Below, piece by piece: positions 25,901 through 37,900 of a stretch of DNA of 64,000 bases; the first letter of the stretch is position 1; every line of letters begins with the position of its first letter. Both the position numbers and the translations under genes were made by a program. The notes beneath the pieces were generated by a model. It searched no databases, was not told the origin of the DNA, and saw only the letters and a list, made by a program, of their open reading frames with translations. Origin of the DNA: Microbacterium sp. W4I4 (GTDB taxonomy: Bacteria > Actinomycetota > Actinomycetes > Actinomycetales > Microbacteriaceae); NCBI RefSeq assembly GCF_030816235.1, contig NZ_JAUSXT010000001.1, positions 310,001-374,000 of the forward strand, read 5' to 3'.

Positions 25901-28900
25901 AGCCAGCGCGGAGGGCGCGCCCGGAGAATCCGGCGGCACCGGCAAGGACACCACGGGCAAGGACGCGAACGCCAAGTCGAACGCGAAGCTCACGAATGCG
26001 TCCGGCCGCACCAGCGGGGGAGCCGGAGGCGGATCGACGACCCCCGCGGCACAGAACGAGGACGGCACCTCCGTCAGCGTCGCGGCGGCGCTCGCATTCA
26101 ACCTGGTGCGCTCGGCCACCTTCGCGATGCTGTCGGCCGGGCAGACGCTCGTCACGACCGGCACGGCGACGTTCATCGCCCGCAGCAACACGGATGCCAC
26201 CGCGACGGCCAAGGGCACGGCCACCAACTCCACCTCGGTCGGCATCGGCGCAGCTCTCGCCGTGAACAGGGTGCGCCTGATCAACCAGGCGGGCATCGGC
26301 ATCGGCGCGTCCGTGCAGGCGGCGGGACTCACGATCACCGCCGCCGTGCGACAGGTCGGCACCGACGCGGTGCACGCGTTCGAGGCGACAGCCGAAGCCG
26401 GTGCGGGCAACACCGGGGGCAGCCTCGGCATCGCCGGTGCGTTCGCGCTCAACCTCGTCGAAGAGGACACCTCCGCCGCAGTCCTGGGCGACCCGGCACC
26501 GGGACCGCACCCCGGACCGACCCCCCTTCCCGGGGTCGCCATCGTCGGCGGCGGTGCCGTCGTCATCACCGCCGGCTCGAAGAGCACCGACAAGGCATCG
26601 GCCAAGGCGACCCAGTCCGGCGGGGCCACCGTGGGCCTCGGCGCAGCCATCGCCCTGAACCTGCCCACCCACCGCGTGTTCGCCGGGATCTCCCAGGTGA
26701 GCGACCCGACGCGCGGCCCACCAATGACCGGAGCAGGAGCACTGACGCTCACCGCCACACACGATGTCACGTTGACGACCCAGGCAGAGGCCGGCGGCAA
26801 GTCGGGATCCGTGACCATCGTGCCCTCCGTCGCCATCGTGGTGGCATCCATCCGCACCATCGCCTCGCTCGGAGCAGGCAGCACCCTGACAGCCTCGAGC
26901 ATCACCGCCTCCGCCACCCAGAACGTCACCGCGACAACGACCGCCACCGGGTCGACCGTCGCAGGCAGCTCCGCCGGGATCGGCGTCTCGCTCGCCCTGG
27001 CAGTGCTCGACGACATCGTCGCCGAAGCATCCAGCGCTCGAAGCATCGACACCACCGGCGCCGTCTCCCTCACCGCCCATCAGCGAGTCGAGGTCGAGAC
27101 CAAGGCCACCGCAGCCACCAAGGGCGCATCCCCCTCGGAGGGCTCGAGCGGAGGCGGCAAGGACGTCAACCAGAAGGCCGACGCCAACCTCGCCAAGGCC
27201 AACCAGAGCAAGCAGCAGAACGCCGGCGGCGGCTCGTCCACGAGCTCCACGCCGAAGGCCGCATCCGGCGAGAACGGCGGCAGCAGCGTCTCGATCGCCG
27301 GTGCGATCGCGATCAACGTCGTCGCGAGCACCGTGCGCGCCCTGTTCGCCGGCGGCATCACGATCGACGCCGGCGGAGCTGTGGCGCTGGAGGCGCGCGG
27401 CGACACGGATTCGAAGGCGGAGGCCGCCGGTGACTCCGCCACCGATGGCTCTGTCGGCATCGGTGCGGGAGTCGCGGTGCAGGTCGTCACGATCGTCGTG
27501 CGTGCGATCACCGGCGCCTCGACGATCACCGCAGCCGGGCTGACGGTCACCGCAGGGATGCTCAGTGGCGATGACGACGACGTCGTGCGGCGCTGGAACG
27601 GCAGCGGCTGGGAGCTCGTCGAGTCCGGGAAGCAGCTGCCCGGGCCGTCCAAGGACGACCTCGCGTTCGTGCGCACCAGCGCGGGCGACGGCGGCGACGA
27701 CGGCCTCTACAAGTTCGACGGCTCGAACTGGAGCCTCGAGACCGACGTGAGCCTGACCGGCACCGTCGCGACGCTGCCCGCCGGCGCGACCGACGGCGAG
27801 TACTACCTGCTGAAGACCGCGAAGGACGGCCACCCCGCCGGCAGCGTCTGGAAGCGCGACGGCGGCGCCTGGGTGTTCGTCACGAAGCTCACGGTGAAGG
27901 AGAAGTCCGAGCTGCCGAAGGACGAGATCGACAAGGACTCGTGGTTCCAGCTCACCCAGGCCGACGGCGCGAACGTCGCGGGCTTCTACAAGCGCGACGA
28001 CCAGCACAAGTGGATCCACCAGGCATCGGCCACGGTCGGCTCGGGCGATCAGCTGCCGCCGAGCCCCGCCGTCGACACCCTGTTCCGCCTGTTCGAGCAC
28101 GAGGTCACCAGCATCGCCCGTGCCGGGGCAAGCAAGGCCACCAGCGTGGGGGTGGCCGGTGCGCTCGCGATCAACATCCTCGACAGCACCGTCGATGCGC
28201 TCATCAGCACCGGCGCCGTCGTCACCCTCGGTTCCGCGGCGGGCTCGGTGACCGCGCGCAGCAATGAGCGCGATGCGGTGCAGGCGACCAGCCGCGCCGA
28301 GGTGGGCTCTGCGACCGGTGTGGGCGCCTCGTTCGCCCTGCAGGTCATCGACGGCAGCGACGTGCGCGCCGAGGTGCAGAACGGCGCGGCGCTGACCGGC
28401 GGAGCGGGACTCACCGTCGCGGCGAACGGCCTGCGCGACATGAGCACGAAGGCAGAGGGCGGCACCGAGGGCGGCACGGCGGTCACGCCCGTGGTTGCGC
28501 TCGTCGTCAGTGTCGACGACGACGTGACGGCCCGCGTCGGCACCTCCGGCACCGACTACATCGGCACCGGCGCCATCTCGATCCGGGCGGTGCACACCCT
28601 GTGGGTCAAGACCGAGGGCAAGGCGGATGCCGCGGGCAAGAGCACCGCGGTCGGCGTGGATCTCGCGATCAACGCCGTCGTCGAATGGGACACGCTCGCC
28701 GAGATCACCCGCGACATGCAGGGCACGAGCGTCGAGGTGCTCGCCCTCTCCGAAGCGCGCACCGAGGCCCGGTCGGTCGCGAGTGCGAAGGGCGCGGAGG
28801 AATCGGATTCGAGCGGCGACCAGAAGTCGAACGAGCAGGTCAACGGCGCCGGCAACCCCAACACGCAGGGGACGAAGGACTCGACCGCGGGCCTGCCGTC

Positions 28901-31900
28901 CTCCAACGGCGGCACGAACGGCTCGAACGGCGCCCAGGGCGCCGATGGCGCCCAGTCCGGGCAGTCCGGCACCTCCGGTTCGCAGCAGAGCAGCACCACC
29001 GCTGTGGCGGCGGCGGTCGCGGTCAACTGGCTGGTCGCCACCTCGATCGCCCGGATCGCAGCGAACACGGTCGTGACCGCGACGACCGGTGCCGTCGTCG
29101 TGAGGTCGGAACTGCTCCTGCGGGCGTACGCATTCGGAGTCGGATCGGCGATCGACCTCGACTCCGGCGGCACGAAGGTCGGCGCGACGATCGGCCTCAA
29201 CGTGCAGGATGCCGACAACGTCGCCGCCATCGGCGGCGGCGCCCAGGTCACGGGACAGACCGGCATCACGGTCGCCGCGGTTCTCCCCGACGGCGCGCGC
29301 AACGACTTCATCGTCTGGTCCTTCGCAGCGGGCGGAGGCAAGAGCACGTCCGTCGCCGGAAGCGCCGCCGTGCAGATCCTGCTGCTGACCACGGAGGCGA
29401 GCGTCGGCGCGGGAGCCGATCTCGATGCTCCCGCGGGTGGCGTCGCCGTCACCGCCGACCAGGCGATCGGCCTGCAGAACCTCGCGATCGCGGGCGCCCT
29501 TGTCCACCGGCTCGGGATCGGCGATCGGCGGTGCGTTCCTGGTCGACTTCCTCGAGGTCGGCACGCGAGCCTGGATCGATTCGACCGTCGGCACGCCGAC
29601 CGGTGTCGACGCGACGGGCGCGATCGCCGTCACCGCGAAGAGCACGCTTGTCCCGCTCGTGCCCGAGGTGCCCGACCCCATCAAGGGCAAGATCGACTGG
29701 CTGAAGCTCACGAACGTCGCGATCGCCGGCGCGGCGAGCTCGGGTGGCGCGGCGGTCACGGGCGCGTTCATCGTCAGCATCCTGAACTTCTCCACACGCG
29801 CCTGGATCGGCGATGGCGCCGAGATCAACCAGGTCGGCAGCGCCGGCGGCTCCGCGCAGGACCTGACCGTGCGCGCGGAGGACGACCTCGAGATCGTCGA
29901 TGTCGGCGGCACACTGGCGCTGAGCAAGGACTCCGCCGGGGTGGGGATCACGGTGGTCGTGGAGATCTCCAACTCCGATGTCCGGGCGTGGATCGGCGCC
30001 GACGCCTCGGTCCGCGCGGGCGGTTCCGTTCTCGTCGAAGCCGTCTCGTCGGAGGACTGGTTCGTGCTCGCCGTGGCCGGAGCCGCGAGCGCCGGCTCGG
30101 TCGCGGCGACAGGCTCGGTTCTCGTCATGGTCGCAGGCCAGGGCGGATCGTCGCCGCAGACTCTCGCCGAGATCGGTGACTCGCTCGTCGACGCCGCTGA
30201 CGACATCACGGTGCACGCGCAGAAGACGACATCCGCAGACCTCGCGAGCGGCAACCTGTCGGTGTCGACGAGCGGCGCGGGGGTCGGCGCCTCCGTCGCG
30301 GTGGTCGTCCGCGACAGCCACGTCGCCGCACGTATCGACGACGGCGCCGACGTCAGGGCGCGAGACGATCTGACCGTCGAGGCCGAGCAGACCGGGGATC
30401 ACCTGCTCCTGGCGGTCGGCGGTGCAGGTGGACAATCGGTCGGGGTCGGCGGGTCCGTCACGATCACCGTGCTGGACGACACCACGACGGCGGAGATCGG
30501 TGACGCCGCCCGGGTCAACTGCGTCGGAACATCGTGCACGAACGCCGGTCCGACCCTCACGCAGGACGTGGTCGTCCGTGCATCCGACGATATCGAGCTG
30601 TTGGCTCTCGCCGGCGTGCTCGCCGTCGGCGGCACGGCGGGCATCGGTGTGGGCGTCGATGTCCAGGCCGTGACGAAGACGACCGCAGCATCGATCGGCG
30701 CCGCCTCGATCGTGCGGGCGAACGGCGACATCGTCGTCGAGGCGGCCTCTCACGACGACTTCAAGTCGATCTCGGTCGGTGGGGGAGGCGGCGGCACCGC
30801 AGCGGTGAACGTCAACGTCACCGTTCCCGTCATCACGATCACCACCACGTCGACGATCGGCTCGGCGGCCGACCTCCGCGCCGGCGGCAACGTCATCGTC
30901 TCGGCCGACTCGGCACTCACGCTGTTCTCGATCGCCGGGAACATCTCGGTCGCCGGCACGGCGGCCGTCGGCGCGGGCGTGGCGGTCCCGGTCGTCACCA
31001 AGACCACCTCCGCGACCATCGGCGCAGGCGCCAGGGTCACCGCGCTGGTACTCGCCGGCCACATCACGCACGCGACCGTCAACGCGGGAAGCTACGCGAC
31101 GACGGGCACCGACACCCGATTCGACCCGCGCGGCACCCTCGGCGGCTGGCCGGTGCCGTTCCCGCAGAGCCCGTTCGACGGCAAGGGGCTCCAGGCCGAT
31201 GGGGCGACCATCAACCTCGGCTACAACCACGGCTTCAAGTACGGCCAGCAGGTCATCTACGACGCCGGCGGCGGCGGTGCGATCGCCGGCCTCATCGACG
31301 GCGGAACGTACTTCGTCATCCCCGTCTCCGCCACGGCCATCCAGCTGTGCACGAAGCGCGGACCTCCGCTCACCGCGGGATCCAGCGAGTTCTCCTGCGC
31401 ACCGGGATTCACCGTCACCGGACTGTCGCTCCCCGCCGGCGTGATCATGGGCGAGAACCACCGATTCGTCCCGACCACCGAGCCCGGAGTCGCCTCCGAC
31501 GTCTCGGCCCGGTTCACCGCCGAACGCGCCGTGCACGTCGGCTCGAACTACATCGTGCTCCCGTACGTGCTCTACGAGGACGACGGCACCACTCCGATGG
31601 TGCTCCACAACGGCGACCCGGTCGTCTACAGCGCCGGCGGAGGAACCCCGATCGGCGGTCTGGTCGACGGACAGACCTATTACCTCTTCACGGCGAACCC
31701 CGCCGACGCCGTCGATCTCAGCCACGTGCAGCTCGTGCGCACGAAGTGCGAGGCGACCGGCAAGAAGGAAGACTGCAACACCGCGGCCGACATCGCGCGC
31801 GGGACGCCCATCGACTTCACGTCGACCGGCAGCGGACGCTCGCACAGCCTCGTCCCCTCGGGAGTGCTCCCCGCCGGGCCCGGCTCCGAGATCGGTCCGC

Positions 31901-34900
31901 AGATCATCACTGCACCGGTGCGCGCCGGATTCGGCGGCGTCGCGGTCACGGCATCCAACAGCGACTACCTCGGCTCGATCGGCATCGCCGCCGGCGGCGC
32001 GGGGCACCGCGGCCGTGAGCCTGTCCGGCTCCATCGCCGTGGTCACCGTTCACACCACCGCGACGATCGGCGGCGGCGCCAGGATCAACTGCGCCGACGG
32101 CGACGTCGCCTGCGTCACGAACAGCGGCTCGGCGGACGGCAGCCAATCCGTGCTCGTCTCGGCCGTCAACAGCTTCCGCACACTCGGCATCGCGGCATCG
32201 ATCGCCATCGGCGGGTCGGCCGGGGTGGGCGCCTCGGTGGCGGTCCGGGTCGTCGAGCTGCACACGGATGCCTCGATCGCGGGCGGCGCCGTGGTCAACG
32301 CCCGCAACAACATCGAGGTGCGCGCGGACGCACGCACTGCTGTCGTCTCGGTGAACGCCGCGGCGGGCGGCGGAACCGTCGGCGTGGCGGGCACCGTCGG
32401 CGTCACGGTCATCAAGGAGTACACGAACGCCTTCACCGGCATCGGCGTGACGCTGCGGGCGGACAACAACATCGGAGTGTTCGCGAACGACGCCTCGCAG
32501 CTGATCCTGATCACCGCCTCGATCGCCGCCGGCTACGTCGGGGTCGGCGTCGGCGTGGGTGTCGCGGTCATCGACAAGACGACGCGCGCATACATCGGTC
32601 AGAGCAGCACCGTCATCGTCAAGGCGCTCGGTGGCGGGCTCAGCGGCGTCTCGAACGGCACGATCGGCGCGAACGGCCTGCCCACGACGATCTTCCGAGG
32701 GCTCGTCGTCCAGGCGCAGTCGACGGAGAAGCTCTTCGGACTCGTCGCGGGCGTCGGCGCCGGCTTCGTGGGCGTCACGGCCAACATCGGGGTCAACATC
32801 TTCACCGTCACGACCCGCGCGTACCTCGACCTCGGCACGAGGGTGAACCAGGGCGCCGGGACCATCGCCGCGGGGGTCGACGACGCGCAGGCGGTCGCGG
32901 TGATCGCCACCGACGTGTTCGATTCGCTCACCTTCGCGGGCGGCGTCGCCGGCGGATTCGTCGGCGCCTCCGGAGGAGTCGACATCGGCGTCGCCTCGAT
33001 CACCGTCAACGCCTATCTCGCCACCGGAACCGATGTCTGGGCGAAGGGCGACGTCCGCGTGAACGCCCTCGCGATCAAGCACGTCCAGTCCTACGCCGTC
33101 TCGATCGGCGGCGGATTCGTCGGCGTCGCCGGCGCCGTCTCGGTCTGGTCGATCGGCACCGCGCCCACCGCGTCGTACTCGAGCGACGCGCACGGTCCGC
33201 ACCGCGGGGCATGGAGCAGCACGACCCCTTACGCCTCCGGCGATGTCGTCACCTACAACTCGAAGACGTGGATCGCGAAGAAGAACAGCACCAACGTCAC
33301 GCCCGGCTCGAACGCGACGATCTGGCAGGAGGACGTGCCGAAGACGGCCACCGACGGTGAAGGGACCGACGGCCAGCACCAGGCCGATCAGGTCGCCTCG
33401 GGCGAGGGCAGCGACGCCCCCGCACCGGCCTGGAACAGCGCCACTGCGTACTCGAAGGGCGACTACGTCACCTTCGACGGCACCAGGTACCAGGCGACCG
33501 TCGACGTCTCGGCCGGTGCTGCCGATCCGGCGAACAGCACTTCCTGGTACGCCGTCAAGGACGGTTGGAAGTCGGCACTCGACGGCGCCCCCGCCGACGG
33601 CACCGCGGCGTTCCTCCTCGGTGCGGCGTACGCGACCGGCGACTATGTCACCTTCGGCGGCCACAGGTATCGCGCGAAGGTCGCCATCGCGAGCGCTGAC
33701 GCCACCCCGATCGTCGATCTCGACCGCTGGGCGAACGCCGACGACGACTACCGATTCCGGGTGTTCGGCGGCGCGGCGGCATCCGACTCGAGCGTCGCCG
33801 GCTCCTACTCCGAGTCGAGCCCGACCGCGGACCAGTTCTCGCAGCCCGCCCCGCCTTCCGGTGTCTCGGCCGGCATCTACGGCACCGTCCACTCGATGCT
33901 CGCCGACGTCGAGGTCGTGGCGCGCGAGCGCGTCGACGTCTTCGTCCTCGCCGGCGCCGTCGCGGGCGGCGCGGGAGCGATCGGCGCGGGCATCGCGATC
34001 CTGAACATCGCGGGCAGGGTGGATGCCGGGATCTTCGGCACGGCCGTAGTCTCCGCAGGCGGCGCCGTGCGCGTCACGGCCGACCTCGACGAGAACGTCA
34101 CGATCATCGCCGTCACCGGCACCGTCGGTGCAGTGGCGGTCGCAGGACAGATCCTGGTGCTCACCGACACCAGCTCGACCACCGCCCACATCGACGATTC
34201 GGCCGACGTGCTCAAGGCAGCCGCCGGGATCTTCGTGACGGCGCACTCCGACAAGACGGCCGCGGGATACGCCGTCGGCATCACGATCGCCCTCGGCGGC
34301 GTCGGCGCAGCCATCTCGGTCATCGAGGTATCGGGCGACACGACGGCGCTCATCGGCGACGTGGCGATCGGCGCAGGCGGCGCGATCGGCGGTATCACCG
34401 TCACGGCGACCGACGCCTTCGACCCCACCGCATGGGCCATCGGCGTCGTGGGCGGCGTCGGAATCGGCCTCAGCGGCATCGTCGCGGTGATCACCTACTC
34501 CGGTCTCACCCGCGCCGCATCGTTCGCGCACGGCGCCGTGACGATCGGCGGAGGCGTCTCCGTGCAGGCGTTCGGCCAGCGGCAGCAGATGACGGGGCAG
34601 ACGCTCAACATCACCACGGGAGCCGCGGCGCTCGGGTTCACCGTCTCGATCGCGACGATGGACCGCGACACCGAGGCGGAGCTCGGCGGGTCGATCACGG
34701 CATCCGGCTCCGTAGCCGTCAACGCCGAGGCGACCAACGTGGTGACGGCCAGCACGCCGAGCGTCGCGATCGGCGGGATCGCCGTAAGCGCCATGATCCC
34801 GATAGCCACGGTCTCCGGCCACACCACCGCGACGCTCTCCGGCATCATCGGCGGATCGGCGAGCGCCCAGGTGCGGGCCGCTGCCGAGAACCGCGCGACC

Positions 34901-37900
34901 GCTGATGTCCTCGTCGTCAGCATCTCGGGTCTCGGACTCAACGTCGCCGTCGCCGTGGCCGAGGTGACGGCGGATGCCGACATCACGGCGACCGTCGCCG
35001 ACGGCGCGTCGATCTCCAGCAGCGGGGCAGTGTCCGTGACCGCGCTGGTGCTCGGCTCGAGCGGACGTATCGAAGCGATCGCGAAGGGCGAGAACGTCGC
35101 CGCGGCCCTCTTCGGCAGCGGCGCGGTCTTCGTCGCGATGGCCACGCAGGCCGCGGCGGTCGCCGCCCGGCTCGACGGCGACGTCACCTCGTCGACCTCG
35201 GTGTCGGTCACCGCGACGGGCGGCAGCAGGGCCAAGGCCGATCTGGTCGTGGTCGCGGCAGGCGGCCTGGCAGGCATCGCCGTCAGCGTGGCGGTCGCGG
35301 AGATCTCCTCCGGGGCCGACGTGACGGCATCCTCGTCCGATGCGAACGACGACCAGCAGATCACGAGCAGCGGCAAGGTCTCCTTCAACGCCACCTCGAC
35401 GAACGTCGCGACCGTCACGACCGGCATGGGCGCTGGCGGCGCGCTCTTCGGCGTCAGCGTCTCCGTGCCGTCCGCCCTCGTCGGCGGCGCGACCACGGCG
35501 AGCGTGCAGGGCGATGTCACGGCAGGCGCGGCGGGCGTGGAAGTCGGTGCGACGAGCCACAACTCCGCGACGACCGATGTGCTGATCGTCTCGATCGGCG
35601 GCCTCGGAGCCGCAGCGGTGAACGTCGCGGACGCGCGGATCACCTCGGCCGCCTCGACCCGGGCACTCGTGCTCGCGGGCGCCTCGGTATCGGCACCCGG
35701 CGGCGCCGTGAGCGTCCACGCCACGGCCACGAACGTCGCAGCGGCCTCGACCACCTCGGTGTCGGCATCCGCGACGCTCAGCGTGAGCGCGCAGAAGAGC
35801 CTCGTCACCATCGCCGGTTCGACCACGGCGTCGTTCGACGGCGACATCCCCTCGACGACGATCAGGACCGCAGCCCTCTCCGTCACGGCCATCGCGAGCA
35901 ACGACGCGTTCAGCGACACCAAGGTCGTCACGATCGGCCTTCTCGGCGGCGCGACGGTGATCGTGTCCGAGGCGATCGTCTCGTCGAACACGGATGCCGT
36001 GATCGACGCCGACGCGAACATCGCGCTCTCGGGTGCCCTGTCCATCGATGCGCACCTGGCCACCGGTGCACGCGGCGGGTACCAGAACGTCGCGGAATCC
36101 AAGATCCGCGGCGCGGGCGGCGGCCTGGGCGGCGGATTCAACCTGATGAGCGCCAAGGCGACGGTCTCGGGTTCGACGAGCGCCAAGCTCAACGGCGCCG
36201 TCACCGCCGCGTCGTCGTTCACGATCAACGCCGACGCCCGCGCCGACGCACTCGCGACCAGCGACTTCGCCAGCTTCGGCGGTGTCGCGATGTCGGGCAG
36301 TGAGACGATCGCGCTCGTCAGCGGCCACACCATCGCGGGCGGCGACAGCGGCACCGCGGGCGGCACCGGCGCGTTCACGGTCACGGCCGATTCGACCTAC
36401 AACGCGACCGCCGAGTCGGACGGACCGACCATCGGCCTGCTCACCGTCGACGTGAAGCTCCCGAGTGCGGCTGTGAGCGGCAGCACCAAGGCGAACTACC
36501 TGGGCCAGGTCACCAGCGGCACCTCGGCCACCGCCACCGCGAACTCGCACAACACGGCCCTGGCCGACGCATCCGACATCATCTCCATCGGCCTCATCGC
36601 GGTGTCGGTCGCGTACGCGCTGGCCGTCGTCAGCTCGTCGACCGAAGCGGCTCTCGGCGGGGCGAGCGTCAGCGGCACCGTCCTGGTGAGCGCGACCTCC
36701 GACGACGACGCGACCGCCCTCGCCGGCGGCGTCTCGGGCGGCGCGATCGGCGTGCAGCTGCTGCAACCCGACGCCCGGTCGCAGGGGAGCACCCGGGCCT
36801 TCGTCGGCAACGGCAAGACCGTGTCGGGCACGTCGCTCACGATCCAGGCGATCGCGACGCCGGACGCGCACACCGAGGCGAACATGGTGGGCTTCGCCGC
36901 CGTCGCCGACGTCCTGGTCACCAACCCCGTCTCCACGATCGGCGGCACGACCGAGGCCTTCATCGGTGACGACGAGACCGTGACCCTCGGGTCGGGCGCC
37001 GTGACCCTGACCGCCACGCGCACGGCGAACGCGAGCGTCGAGGGCACGAGCATCGCGATCTCGCCGATCTCGATCTCCGCGGTCGACCTGCAGGCGACGA
37101 CCGGCGGCACGATCGCCGCGCACATCGACGACCGGGCCGACGTCACAGGCGGGTCCGTCTCCCTCACAGCCGGCGGCACGAGCAGCCCCGTCGCCTCGAG
37201 CACCAGCGTCGGCGTCTCGGTCATCGGACTCGCCGGAGTCTCGCTGTCGACGACCGACTCCACCACCGTCGCCAGTTGGATCGGGCCCGTCGACGGCGCC
37301 TCGGCTGCGGATGCCGCCGACCCGACGAACGTCACGACCTCCACGGCATCCGGAATCTCCGTCAAGACCGACTACACGGCGCACGTGCTCGCCGACGCGA
37401 TCGCGGCGGGCTTCGGCCTGCTCTTCGCCGGCGCTCTCGTGCACGGCACCGCGACCGCCACGCCGACCGTGCTCGCGTACCTCGGTCACCGCGCCGAGCT
37501 GCACGCCGACGGCGGCGGCAGCATACTGATCGAAGCCGCGGCCGTCGTCACTGCCATCGCCGACGGCACCGGGTTCAGCGCCGGTGCGATCGCGGCCGGA
37601 CAGATCACGACGAAGGCGGACCTGCGCCCGATCGTGAAGGCGTACACGGTGGGCGGCGGTGCGCTCAGCGGCACGGGCGTGACGGTTCGCGCGCGAGTCA
37701 ACACGGACACCTCGGGCGCGGCCATCAAGCCCACCTACACGTACAACACGATCGCAGGCAACGCCCAGCCGACGACCGTCGCGCCGGCATTCGCCCGCGC
37801 ATCGCTCGGCGGTGCTTCTCTCGTCGCGAGCGCATCCGGCGCGACGGCGACGGCGATCAATTCGCCCACCGTCCTCGCCGCCGTCGGCACCGGCACCTCC

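Noticed and set aside
29499..32004. Programmed +1 ribosomal frameshifting in the giant gene
   Set aside because: No stop codon, slippery pair or stimulatory structure lies at the sites. Two such events 2.5 kb apart in a homopolymer and a TT are better explained by sequence error or mutation.
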